From contig NZ_CP017603.1 of assembly GCF_001854185.1 (NCBI RefSeq), forward strand, positions 4,092,001-4,156,000: DNA of 64,000 nucleotides. The letters are read 5' to 3'. The notes beneath the pieces are model-generated. The model had not been told where the DNA came from. It made no database searches and saw nothing but the letters and a program-made list of their open reading frames with translations. This DNA is from Clostridium formicaceticum. Lineage in GTDB: Bacteria > Bacillota > Clostridia > Peptostreptococcales > Natronincolaceae. Positions 42,591 through 51,273 of this stretch are shown piece by piece. Within the stretch, counting starts at the first letter, position 1. Every line of letters begins with the position of its first letter. A program made the translations under genes and the position numbers.

Positions 42591-42675
42591 GCAATCCCCC
42601 TCCCTGAGTTAAGCTTCTGATAACACGAACAATAAAATCATTTAATATAATTAATATTAATTAATTATATCACAC

Positions 42676-42703
42676 AAAAGCACCCATTTATGAAGGTGCT
42701 TTA
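42676..42703 (-). terminator. Terminator of the tatAC operon
   Basis: Stem AAAGCACC/GGTGCTTT with a 10-nt loop, 15 bp past the tatC stop. Confidence 0.7.
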
Positions 42704-42717
42704 TGTATAAAACAAAT

Positions 42718-43428
42718 CTATGCTTTCTTTTTTTTGTAGATAAGTGACGAAACAGTAATACTTAGCTCCAATAATACTAGCATGGGTGCTGCTAGTAAAA
42801 CCTGTGAAACTATATCCGGTGGCGTAAGTATAGCCGCTATAATAAATATTAATAGTATAAAAACTTTTCTAGATTTTTTCAAAAATGTTGGTGTGATTAA
42901 ATTGAATTGCGTTAAAAGCATAACTAATATAGGCAGTTGAAAGGTGACCCCAAAGGATAATAATATTGAACTCATAAAACCAACATAACTTGCAAAAGAA
43001 AACAGAGGTTTAATTTCTTGTCGAGACATTTTTGTAAAAAACTGAATCGTGAGAGGAAGGATTAAACAATAAGCAAAAGCAGCACCACCAATAAAGAAAA
43101 TCATGGACATAAAATTTGCCAGTACAACATAAATCTTTTGCTTTAAAGTCACCCCAGGCAGTACGAATCGCCATATATGATAGAGTATTATTGGCAAGGT
43201 AAGGATTATTCCTGAAACCAGTGCTATTTTAACATAGGCTAAAAATAAATCTGCTGGACTCAAGTAAATAAAGTTTAAATCTTCAACCGGCTGTATGATA
43301 AAGTCAACAAGGATATCAATATAAAAATAGCTAGCAACTGCCCCTATAATTACAACCAGTAAAATAATGATTGTTCTTCTTCTTAACTCTTCTAAATGTC
43401 CTACTAGCGTAAGTCTCTTTTCATCCAT
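42718..43428 (-). CDS. tatC: Twin-arginine translocase subunit TatC
   Basis: 236 residues, six membrane helices. Family marks: N-terminal LVGHLEELRRRTIIILLVV, YLSPADLFLAYVKIALVSG, LPGVTLKQKIYVVL, FGVTFQLPILVMLL and ILTPPDIVSQVLLAAPMLVLLE (two parts of the last are ILTPPDIVSQ and LLAAPMLVLLE). It recognises the Tat signal peptide. Follows tatA by 20 bp. The selenoprotein encoded 3 kb away has a Tat-like signal and is a candidate client, as are other folded redox proteins. Confidence 0.96.
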   Translation of the reverse strand: MDEKRLTLVGHLEELRRRTIIILLVVIIGAVASYFYIDILVDFIIQPVEDLNFIYLSPADLFLAYVKIALVSGIILTLPIILYHIWRFVLPGVTLKQKIYVVLANFMSMIFFIGGAAFAYCLILPLTIQFFTKMSRQEIKPLFSFASYVGFMSSILLSFGVTFQLPILVMLLTQFNLITPTFLKKSRKVFILLIFIIAAILTPPDIVSQVLLAAPMLVLLELSITVSSLIYKKKKA

Positions 43429-43448
43429 CTCATCATCACCAGCTTAAC

Positions 43449-43640
43449 TTATGCTTCATCTTGATTTTTTTTATCAGCTTCACTAGTAATCTCTGAAGTT
43501 ATATTGCTGGTATGGACTTTAAATTCCTTGATACTTTTTCCTAAAGCTTTTCCTATTTCAGGAAGTTTATTCGGTCCAAAAACCACAAGCGCTATAGCTA
43601 ATATCAATATTAATTCTGGTGCACCTAATTTACCAAACAC
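43449..43640 (-). CDS. tatA: Twin-arginine translocase subunit TatA
   Basis: 63 residues: one N-terminal membrane helix (GAPELILILAIALVVFGPNK), the FGPNKLPEIGKALG hinge and an amphipathic helix, then a charged tail. Forms the pore with TatC. First gene of the tatAC operon; no tatB, as usual in Gram-positives. Confidence 0.95.
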   Translation of the reverse strand: MFGKLGAPELILILAIALVVFGPNKLPEIGKALGKSIKEFKVHTSNITSEITSEADKKNQDEA

Positions 43641-43942
43641 TATACATTCCTCCTTAAATATTTCTTATAGGTTTGATAAAATTATATCATTTTTCTTAGA
43701 ATTCGTCAGTAGATACTAGTCTGAATATTCTAACTATTTGTTAATTTTCGATCATGTGTTCTCTCTACTTTCTTCATAAATCTTCATGACATCCTCTATT
43801 TTTCGTGGTTTACAAGTTTCAGAACTTTTTTTCTTTTATCCTCGTATAAATGAACCTTTATAGAATATAAACAATATTTATAGCAAGGATAAAGATTTTC
43901 TCTTCCATTGAAGAAGAAGTATATACCTCATCATCTGTATTT
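43641..43942. other. Intergenic region between tatA and the SpoIIE-type gene
   Basis: 302 bp of AT-rich DNA with the tatA ribosome site at its left end. I see no gene, strong hairpin or repeat. Confidence 0.5.
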
Positions 43943-45628
43943 CTAATAATTATCACTAACATCCATGATTACGAAGGTAATATCATCATCAATAAACTTT
44001 GTTTTAGCTATTGAGCGAATTTCCCGATTAATGTCTTTTCTCAACTCCACAGCACTGTTGCTATTATTTCTATGTAATATTTCCTCCAAGGTTTCCTCTC
44101 GAAAAAAGGTATTGCTACTAAAATTTCCGATGAGACCGTCTGTGTAAAAAATGATGCGATCTCCTGCTTTTAATTGAATTTGAGCTTCTAGATACTCTGG
44201 TACAAATACTCCTCCTAATTTACATATAGGAAAACCTTGACTTTTATCCAACATCTCCATCTTACCTGAGCTGCGAATCAAAATTGGCGCAGTATTCATT
44301 CCAGCAGAGCAGTAAGAGAAAACACCCGTGGTTTTATTATATATCCCATTTAAAATAGCTATGTGCATTTCAACAGGAAAGTTTGATTTATTAAATTCAT
44401 TATAAAGATGTAATAGAGTCTTCTGACAACTTAGCATTTCATTTTTAACAAAATTATTGTTTTTGTGGGCAACTACCCGTTCTGTGAAGATGGTCATCAT
44501 AGCGGCGGAAGGCCCATGTCCAGCGACATCTGCAATATAAATGCCTATATTTTCATCATCAATCTCATATATATCATAAAAATCCCCACTCACATTTTGG
44601 CAAGGAATAAATTCAGAGGCAAAAGTCACATTGCCTAAGTTTAATGTTTTGGGAGGGAGTAATGATTGTTGAATTCGTCTGGCATATTGTAAATCCTTTA
44701 TAATCTTTTCATTAGCATCTTCAAGGGCTTTTGTCCTTTCCTGCACCAATTTTTCTAGATTCTCTGCATATTTTTTAATTTTCTCTGTAGCACAACTTAA
44801 TTTTATATAAGGAGAATCCAAATTTTTAATAAATATAGCTCTAAAAACAAAATAAGAGCTAATCACCTTATAGATATGTCCCACCATATTGTAACTATCA
44901 TGTACATTAGAGTATAAAGTAAAGGAAGCTTCAGAAAAAAACCCAAAAGACAAGCCAACTGCCATTTGTATAAAGATAACATTCTTAGTATTTCTATAGT
45001 CCTTTAAAAATACCAATATGGCTATCCCTAAAAGAGCCATAACAACATATTCCAATGCTATTTTTAATGCAGTTAATCCTTGCCCTTCGATAAACATCGC
45101 AGGGAAAATATTTATATGGTATGAAACAAGATAAAAGATAAAAAAGATTATCCCTATACTTCCTAATACATAATAAAGTCTATTATGAATGACCTCTTTA
45201 TGAACAGGAACCAGAGCCGCGCCTAACAGTCCCATAGCAAAGATCAATCGGCCTATCATCCAATAGGTAGTTGCTATAGGAATAGAAGCTTCTGTAAAAA
45301 AACCAGGCATACCACTATAGGTCATGGTATGAAAAAAGTCTATAAAACCAACGATGAAAAAGGTGCAAAACATTATAATCAATCTAGCCCTTCTATTTTT
45401 AGAATAAGTATAATAGGTAATAATAAAAATGGCAAAATAAATCACAATGGTGAAAAATTCTAAAAAAGTATGATAGTATAAAAAAGATTGCGTTTCAAAA
45501 ATAACGTACCATTTTTCTCCATATATTCCTACTAATTGAAATAAAATCAGCAATCCTAACCAAACTAAGGATAAGATTACATAGTTTTTATCTATATGGA
45601 TCTTCCTGTCTTTTTTTAATGTTAGCAT
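43943..45628 (-). CDS. Membrane-bound SpoIIE/RsbU-type PP2C phosphatase with MASE3-like sensor
   Basis: 561 residues. Residues 1-275 form about eight membrane helices of MASE3 type (FFHTMTYSGMPGFF, ATTYWMIGRLIFAMGLLGAA). A short coiled coil (about 278-320) leads to a PP2C-type SpoIIE domain with metal-binding aspartates in SGDFYDIYEID, YIADVAGHGPSAAMMT and IIFYTDGLIGN, and a final DDDITFVIMDV. Such enzymes dephosphorylate anti-sigma-factor antagonists and so switch stress or sporulation sigma factors on. Input signal unknown. Monocistronic. Confidence 0.9.
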   Translation of the reverse strand: MLTLKKDRKIHIDKNYVILSLVWLGLLILFQLVGIYGEKWYVIFETQSFLYYHTFLEFFTIVIYFAIFIITYYTYSKNRRARLIIMFCTFFIVGFIDFFHTMTYSGMPGFFTEASIPIATTYWMIGRLIFAMGLLGAALVPVHKEVIHNRLYYVLGSIGIIFFIFYLVSYHINIFPAMFIEGQGLTALKIALEYVVMALLGIAILVFLKDYRNTKNVIFIQMAVGLSFGFFSEASFTLYSNVHDSYNMVGHIYKVISSYFVFRAIFIKNLDSPYIKLSCATEKIKKYAENLEKLVQERTKALEDANEKIIKDLQYARRIQQSLLPPKTLNLGNVTFASEFIPCQNVSGDFYDIYEIDDENIGIYIADVAGHGPSAAMMTIFTERVVAHKNNNFVKNEMLSCQKTLLHLYNEFNKSNFPVEMHIAILNGIYNKTTGVFSYCSAGMNTAPILIRSSGKMEMLDKSQGFPICKLGGVFVPEYLEAQIQLKAGDRIIFYTDGLIGNFSSNTFFREETLEEILHRNNSNSAVELRKDINREIRSIAKTKFIDDDITFVIMDVSDNY

Positions 45629-45736
45629 TTATTTTTCACCTTCATTTTTTATATTTTCTTATTCTATATATTTCGCCATAAATATTGTTAATCCTCTTTA
45701 GATTTCCATTTTCTTCTATACATCTTTGTTATGCAA

Positions 45737-45773
45737 ATGAAACAAAGATCCTCTCTAGGATCTTTGTTTCATT
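45737..45773. terminator. Hairpin terminator
   Basis: Stem AATGAAACAAAGATC/GATCTTTGTTTCATT, 15 bp, overlapping the stop of the LCP relic. Confidence 0.75.
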
Positions 45774-46281
45774 GATGAGATATATCAAGAAAGTCCTCCA
45801 TCATTGTTTTAATTCTCTCTATTTCTCCTTGAGGAATTTTTTCATACCAAGCTCCATTATGATAATAACCTTCCCCCTGTAAAGAAGTGGTTTGTAAATT
45901 TTCCGGGTCAAATGAAGCGAATATTTTAATGAGTGCTTCTAATTCCTTTGCTGTAAGGGAGGTTGTTACATTGTCCCCTAGTATATTCATCATATCGTTT
46001 AGTTTCGTTAATACCCTAAGTGGTGTTATTTTTCCCGCCAAAGACTGAAGCGCCTGTTGCTGTCGTTCCATGCGATCATAGTCACTTGCATGTCTTCCAT
46101 CATTACTTTGGCGAAAACGCACAAAGTCTAAAGCGTTTTTTCCATCGAGAATCTGTTGTCCCGGCGTTAATCGAATATTTGTGCCATCAATTGGATCATC
46201 ATATTCCATTCTTCTTTTTACTTCAACTTCTATGCCACCCATTAAATCTACCAATTCAATGAACCCTTCAAAGTCTAGTAA
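45769..46281 (-). pseudogene. LytR-CpsA-Psr (LCP) protein, C-terminal remnant
   Basis: Frame of about 170 LCP residues beginning abruptly at LDFEGFIELVDLMGG and including RLTPGQQILDGKNALDFVRF, then RQSNDGRHASDYDRMERQQQ. The N-terminal membrane anchor and first half of the LCP domain are gone, so it cannot attach wall polymers. Sequence before the break belongs to a different gene (penicillin-binding protein fragment at 46283-46501), so a deletion fused two unrelated genes. Confidence 0.8.
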
Positions 46282-46282
46282 G

Positions 46283-46501
46283 CATAATTGGAAATTCATC
46301 ATTGTACTTATCTCCATTTTTCTCTAATATATTTATAGTATTTAAAGCAACTTCATCTATTTTTTCATCAACAATTTCATTTTTCATCATTTGAACAGTA
46401 AAGCTTGGGCGATTGCCCGCCAGTAGTTTTCCATATCTATCCCGAATTTCTCCTCTAGGAGCAGGCAAATGTATAATCCCTTGGCCTATTGAATTAAAAA
46501 A
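46283..46501 (-). pseudogene. Penicillin-binding protein 2 fragment (dimerisation region)
   Basis: Encodes LPAPRGEIRDRYGKLLAGNR, then PSFTVQMMKNEIVDEKIDEV and EKNGDKYNDEFPI: the region just after the membrane anchor of class B penicillin-binding proteins (MrdA/PBP2). No start, anchor or transpeptidase domain remains. At about 46282-46286 the homology switches to the LCP protein in another frame. It directly follows the BlaR1 stop. Confidence 0.75.
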
Positions 46502-46507
46502 TAGCTT

Positions 46508-47971
46508 TTATAAATTTATCGTAAAGATTTTCTTGTCTTCTAATATTTTAAATGTTATATTCCTAGCACTGTAGCCATTGGCCTCATCCTCTCCTTCAAT
46601 TCTTGTTGCAAAAATGTATACATCACTGCCTCTTTCCACATACCCTATAAACCATCCAAGAATGCTTTTATTATTTATCATTGAGGTGCCAGTTTTCCCA
46701 TATAAAATACTACCTTCATTACTACCTAGCTGTATTGCCTTTTTTACACTATCAATATTTTCAGAAGAAAAAGGCATTGCATAGGTGTAAAAGTTCTTAA
46801 GAAACTCCACCTGCTGAAAAGCAGAAATTTCTAAACTTCCTCCAAACCAAAAGGTATTCACATCCCCCTCTACCTTTTTGTTGCCATAATTCAATGTATT
46901 TATATATTCCCGCATTTCCCTCAGTGTCACTTGTTGATTAGCCTTCTGAAAATACCAGTTTGTAGAGTGCTGGAAGGCTGATGCCAAGGTATGATCCCTA
47001 TTCCAATCTTCGAAGGGATAATTTATTCCATCCCATTTTATAACTGTATTTTCATCCTCTATTTCCCCAGTTTCAAGACCTATTAAAGCACTAACAATTT
47101 TAAATGTTGAGAAGGGAGATGCTTTCTTATTGCTCATTTCTTCATTAAAAATATAATACTGCCCTTTCTTGATATCTAACATAACAAAGGTTCCTTCATA
47201 TCCTTTAAAATATTTACTCAGATCCTCTTGTACTATTTCTTGTGTTAAATCCACCTCTTGTGAAAAAACAGTCATGTTAGAAGTGGTTTTGGGACTTGTT
47301 AGCAAAGCACATCCTATAAAGAAAGATACTACTAATTCTTTTAACTTTATCTTTCTATTATCTTTTTTAAAATCCACAATAGAGTAAATTCTTCTTCTGA
47401 TACAGTCACCAGTACTACCAATACCCTTAATAAAAGAGGCAACAGCAGGAGAAGGAAATGTTTCCAGAACCCTTATAATTGTCCTACCATAATCACTATA
47501 CTCATGGGCTTCTAAATAGGAAAGTACAGAATGATCACAAGCTATTTCACAATCCTGTTGCATATGATAAAACCCATACCATATAATAGGGTTAAACCAA
47601 TGTAGTATTTTAAAAAAACATGTAATCCAATTAATATACACATCCCTGTTTTTATAGTGGGTTAACTCATGTAATAAAACATATTCTATTTCTTCTTCGC
47701 TAAGTTTTTCCATAATATTTGCAGGCAATAAAATATAAGGACGTATCATACAAACAAAAGCTGGAGAATAAATTTCATTGGTTTGTATAAGCTTTATATC
47801 TTTTTTTATACCAAAAAAAACTTTACACCTTTCAAACAGCTGTAATAAGCGGGGATTCTCTACATCGGTGTACTTTTTTAAACTTGCTGAAAATTTTATA
47901 TTTCGTCTCATTATATAAACAAACGCAATGATTACACCAACTATCCAAATTACAAACAATATCCTATGCAT
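46508..47971 (-). CDS. blaR1: BlaR1/MecR1-type beta-lactam sensor, short at the N-terminus
   Basis: 487 residues. M56 metalloprotease domain with zinc motif LLHELTHYKNRD, then a membrane helix, then a class-D-beta-lactamase-like sensor with SPFSTFK (acylated serine), HSTNW and YGKTGTS. Binding of a beta-lactam outside triggers the protease, which inactivates BlaI. Full-length relatives have about 100 more residues with two further N-terminal helices; here an in-frame TGA sits seven codons upstream and blaI ends 30 bp away, so a 5' deletion is likely and signalling may be impaired. No beta-lactamase gene is adjacent; remnants of wall genes are. Confidence 0.85.
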   Translation of the reverse strand: MHRILFVIWIVGVIIAFVYIMRRNIKFSASLKKYTDVENPRLLQLFERCKVFFGIKKDIKLIQTNEIYSPAFVCMIRPYILLPANIMEKLSEEEIEYVLLHELTHYKNRDVYINWITCFFKILHWFNPIIWYGFYHMQQDCEIACDHSVLSYLEAHEYSDYGRTIIRVLETFPSPAVASFIKGIGSTGDCIRRRIYSIVDFKKDNRKIKLKELVVSFFIGCALLTSPKTTSNMTVFSQEVDLTQEIVQEDLSKYFKGYEGTFVMLDIKKGQYYIFNEEMSNKKASPFSTFKIVSALIGLETGEIEDENTVIKWDGINYPFEDWNRDHTLASAFQHSTNWYFQKANQQVTLREMREYINTLNYGNKKVEGDVNTFWFGGSLEISAFQQVEFLKNFYTYAMPFSSENIDSVKKAIQLGSNEGSILYGKTGTSMINNKSILGWFIGYVERGSDVYIFATRIEGEDEANGYSARNITFKILEDKKIFTINL

Positions 47972-48001
47972 AAAAAACGAAACCTGAAGGCTTCATAGTA
48001 T

Positions 48002-48388
48002 CTACCCCTTTTTAACATGCTTTTTTTTATCTAAAATTTCTTTTAACTCTTGAATTTCTTCTTTTGTTAAATCATGGTTTTCTAAAAAATTAGCCAACAT
48101 AACTTGAAGCCCACCGCCATATACCCTTTGGAGAAAAGATTGAGTTTCTGCCTTTATACATTCTTTCTCCATCACTAAAGGAAAATAAATATAGGTTCTG
48201 CCTTCTTTGTAAAAGGAAATAACTTTTTTCTTAACCAACCTGCCCAGAAGAGTTTTAACCGTCTTAGGCTTCCATGTTACAACGCCTTCTAGCTTTTCTA
48301 TAACGTCATTTGCAGTAATAGGGGAATGTGCCCAAATTATTTTCATCACTTCCCATTCCGCTTCTGGTATTCGTGGTACTGTCTTCAT
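48002..48388 (-). CDS. blaI: BlaI/MecI-family repressor
   Basis: 128 residues. Winged HTH (about 1-75: RIPEAEWEVMKIIWAHSPIT, then TWKPKTVKTLLGRLVKKKVI) and a C-terminal dimerisation helix region. Represses genes for beta-lactam response; cleaved after BlaR1 activation. A perfect TTACAATTGTAA palindrome overlaps its own promoter at 48480-48508, so it is autoregulated. Confidence 0.95.
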   Translation of the reverse strand: MKTVPRIPEAEWEVMKIIWAHSPITANDVIEKLEGVVTWKPKTVKTLLGRLVKKKVISFYKEGRTYIYFPLVMEKECIKAETQSFLQRVYGGGLQVMLANFLENHDLTKEEIQELKEILDKKKHVKKG

Positions 48389-48479
48389 AATAGCCTCCTC
48401 CTTAGATCATTATTGTATATTCTTTCTTTTCTAATGCTGCTATCAATATTTTACTTATAATTTGGTTAAAGGTTATAAT

Positions 48480-48508
48480 AGATTACAATTGTAATCTAAT
48501 TTTGTCAA
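48480..48508 (-). promoter_or_regulatory. BlaI operator and promoter
   Basis: Perfect 18-bp palindrome AGATTACAATTGTAATCT, with the TACA/TGTA core of BlaI/MecI operators. On the minus strand TTGACA, 17 nt, TAATCT form a promoter that the palindrome overlaps, 92-120 bp before blaI. Confidence 0.85.
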
Positions 48509-48572
48509 TATATTTTTTGTTTTTTCAAATTAATTTCATCCATCCTCCCATTTCTACTACGTAAAGCATCCT

Positions 48573-48616
48573 AAAAAATCAGGCTCTTTTTGATGATGAA
48601 GAACCTGACTTTTTTA
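48573..48616 (-). terminator. Terminator after the DUF3298-like lipoprotein gene
   Basis: Stem AAGTCAGG.../...CCTGATTT with a long loop, ending in a T-run on both strands, 12 bp past the stop. Confidence 0.75.
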
Positions 48617-48627
48617 GTCCTAATATT

Positions 48628-50100
48628 TTACTGAAAAATCATTAAACCCTCTTCTCTAAACGCTTCAAAGGGTATATAGAATTGCCACACATTTTGAACA
48701 TCAGGGTTCAGTCCACCTGACCTTAAAAGGATATGCATATTATATTCATCAAAGAAAAAATCCGCATTGTCAATTGCGCTATCTAGATCTTGCAACTCTG
48801 AATCAAGCAGCTTTATATCGTCTATCTGGGTTAAAATACTTTCTTTTATTATTTTCTTGTAGTCAACTTCTTTCTTAAATAAATCTTTTAGACCCAGTTC
48901 CTGCCCCGTCTCTATGTCAAAGCAATAATATTTCCTTTCTTCTGATGTTCTACGGCCGTCAAAAAAAGTCACATCATAGCTTACAACACATAATAGACCC
49001 CCTACATTGGCAGCAATATTCAAATACCTGCTTCTTTCTGCTGACACTTGTTTCTTAGGAGAATCTTGATAGCGTTTCATGGCTTTTTCTTTGAAATCCG
49101 CCACATCCAATTCTCCAAATAAAGCATTTAATTTCTTTTCCACCATCTCGTTTGATAGACCTTCCAGCACCATTGTCTGAATCATAATTCTGTACTGAGG
49201 CTTTTCTTCCTGAATAAAACTGTTTTTTATTTCAATTGGATTGGGAAGCAACTTCTTACGCAGTTTTTCTTTTTCATAAACGCCACCTGCACCAACAAAA
49301 TATTTATCATAAACAGCAATGGCACCATTAAAGTCTTTGAAAGGAATGGTAATATACTGTCTAGTATCAACAAATTCACTGTTTCTTTCGTCAAATACAA
49401 TCATCAGCATACTGTCAGATATGTAGAAGGGTTGATTTTCATCAATGCCTTGGAAAGGTCTACTAAGAATTTCTTCCTCAAGATGATTCCTTAATATATA
49501 CTGAACCACCCTTTCATTAATCATTTCAATTCCGTCGGCACCATCTACAAACAGATCTTTTATACCAAGCTTATTACCTGTTCTTAAATCATACAAATAA
49601 GTGAGGATTTTATCTTCATATTCCTCATCACTAAGGATTTCACTATAATGAATATTCATTGCCAAAACATTGTTATAGTTGGCAATTACAGAAAAACCCC
49701 ACCATTTTTCAATTTTTTGTGTTGGTGTATTTAACTCTGAAGATTCTCTGTTTGTTATAGGAAGAGGTTTATCAATAAATTTTTGAGCCTCTCCCCATAA
49801 CTCCTTATTGATTTTATCCTGAACACTTTTATCCAAGAGCCCTTTTATCTCAGGACAGCTCACCCATATATTGTAGCTTGGAAACTCTTTTGTATACTCC
49901 CTTGACGCAATTTCAATACCATTTACATAAAGGTATTTCCTTGGAAGAACAGGTTGAAAGGAGGAAGTTCTTTCCTCCTCCACAGCAACAGCTGTATTTT
50001 CACCTGCAGGATTCTCTGTCTTCACCATAGATCCTCGATGACATGACGTAAAGATAAAAGATAAAACCATCAGGATTACAAGCAGTTTAGTTTTAATCAT
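48628..50100 (-). CDS. Lipoprotein with two DUF4163/DUF3298-like modules
   Basis: 490 residues. Start placed at ATG 50100, 6 nt after AAGGTGG. Signal peptide with lipobox FTSC, so bound outside the membrane. Two similar halves each have an N-terminal alpha/beta part and a YYDLRTGxxLGIKDLF or YCFDIETGQELGLKDLF motif followed by a long helix and FYIPFxxF, the pattern of DUF4163/DUF3298 (RsiV/PdaC-like) modules, which in RsiV bind lysozyme. Function here unknown; a wall or ligand sensor role is possible. Lies 10 bp after the PstS-like gene, so one operon. Confidence 0.7.
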   Translation of the reverse strand: MIKTKLLVILMVLSFIFTSCHRGSMVKTENPAGENTAVAVEEERTSSFQPVLPRKYLYVNGIEIASREYTKEFPSYNIWVSCPEIKGLLDKSVQDKINKELWGEAQKFIDKPLPITNRESSELNTPTQKIEKWWGFSVIANYNNVLAMNIHYSEILSDEEYEDKILTYLYDLRTGNKLGIKDLFVDGADGIEMINERVVQYILRNHLEEEILSRPFQGIDENQPFYISDSMLMIVFDERNSEFVDTRQYITIPFKDFNGAIAVYDKYFVGAGGVYEKEKLRKKLLPNPIEIKNSFIQEEKPQYRIMIQTMVLEGLSNEMVEKKLNALFGELDVADFKEKAMKRYQDSPKKQVSAERSRYLNIAANVGGLLCVVSYDVTFFDGRRTSEERKYYCFDIETGQELGLKDLFKKEVDYKKIIKESILTQIDDIKLLDSELQDLDSAIDNADFFFDEYNMHILLRSGGLNPDVQNVWQFYIPFEAFREEGLMIFQ

Positions 50101-50110
50101 ATAAGCCACC

Positions 50111-51034
50111 TTATTTCACTGGAATATATCCGCTTTCTTGCGCTACTTCTTGTCCTTCATCGCTTAAAAGCCATTCAAGGAGAAGCCTTGCAGAAGAATC
50201 CGATGTTTCATCTTTTCTTAAAACTGCATAATAGGCACTGCTAAGGGGATAACTATTGTTTTTTATGGTTTCCTTATCGGGTTTTACCCCATCTACTCCA
50301 ATTAGCTTTATAGTATCTTTGGTGTACATTGTACTAGCGTAGTAATATACTGAATAACCTAGTGCTTTTTCAGAATTGTCATAGCCTGCCACCCTTTCAA
50401 TCAGTTCCCCCATGTCTTCTGGCTTAAACTCTGTGGGAGCATCCATTATCTCTAAATCCTTCATTACTACATTTTCCATAATGGTCTGACTACCGGAATT
50501 TTTGGGGCGTTGGTAAGGTATGATCTCTATATCCTCTCCCCCGACCTCTTTCCAATTGGTTATCTTGCCTTGATAAATTTCTTTGATTTCCTGCAGTTTA
50601 AGGGAATTTACAGGATTTTGTGTATTAACCAAGAATACAAAGGCATCCTTTACTACAGGGACAACTTCAAGCTCAATTCCTTTGTCCTCCGCCAGTTGAA
50701 GCTCTTCACTGGAAGGTTCAGTAACAAAAATAATATCTACATTGCCTTCTATTAAATTTACATAAGCAGAATGGGTTTTATTATGAACTATAAAACTTTT
50801 TGTTTCTTCTTCCGTCGTTTTAAGCAGACGCATTACAATTCCTTCTGACAAGGGTATGGTAGCCGTTGAACCATCGATTCGAGGAAAAATTTCCCGTGAG
50901 AAGCTAATTTTATCAGAATTACTTAAAGAACCTGTTTTTCCAGTGGAATCTTCAACAGGCTGTGTAAAACTACAGGCAGATAATACGAGCATCCCTATCA
51001 ATAATAGTACAAATAACTTAGCTTTTCTTTTCAA
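50111..51034 (-). CDS. PstS-like phosphate-binding-family lipoprotein
   Basis: 307 residues from TTG 51034, 9 nt after AAAGGAG; an ATG at 51055 has no ribosome site. Lipobox LSAC. The type 2 binding-protein part has IDGSTATIPLSEGI, AYVNLIEGNVDIIFVTEPS, IKEIYQGKITNWKEVGG, RPKNSGSQTIMENVV and a C-terminal LLEWLLSDEGQEVAQESGYIPV, given here in pieces. No pst transporter genes adjoin it, and it shares an operon with the DUF3298-like lipoprotein, so it may sense rather than import phosphate or another anion. Confidence 0.85.
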   Translation of the reverse strand: MKRKAKLFVLLLIGMLVLSACSFTQPVEDSTGKTGSLSNSDKISFSREIFPRIDGSTATIPLSEGIVMRLLKTTEEETKSFIVHNKTHSAYVNLIEGNVDIIFVTEPSSEELQLAEDKGIELEVVPVVKDAFVFLVNTQNPVNSLKLQEIKEIYQGKITNWKEVGGEDIEIIPYQRPKNSGSQTIMENVVMKDLEIMDAPTEFKPEDMGELIERVAGYDNSEKALGYSVYYYASTMYTKDTIKLIGVDGVKPDKETIKNNSYPLSSAYYAVLRKDETSDSSARLLLEWLLSDEGQEVAQESGYIPVK

Positions 51035-51130
51035 ATAAGATCGCTCCTTTTCCATATTATAATATTTTTTACTTTTTTTACTAATTTTATCATGTAAAAG
51101 TTCTATATTTCAATAGGCAGTTTGTTTGAA

Positions 51131-51165
51131 CAAAAAAATGGCAAAAGCCGCATACTGTGCGGCTT
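51131..51165 (-). terminator. Terminator of the amidohydrolase gene
   Basis: Stem AAGCCGCA/TGCGGCTT with a 5-nt loop, followed on the minus strand by TTTTGCCATTTTTTT, about 110 bp past the stop. Confidence 0.8.
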
Positions 51166-51273
51166 ACAAAAACTAAACATTCAATTGATAACAACAAAAT
51201 ACATAATAGACAAAGAAGCTGTCTGCCTAAAGATTAAAATACTTAAGTAAAAATCTCCTAAAAGTACATAGAA

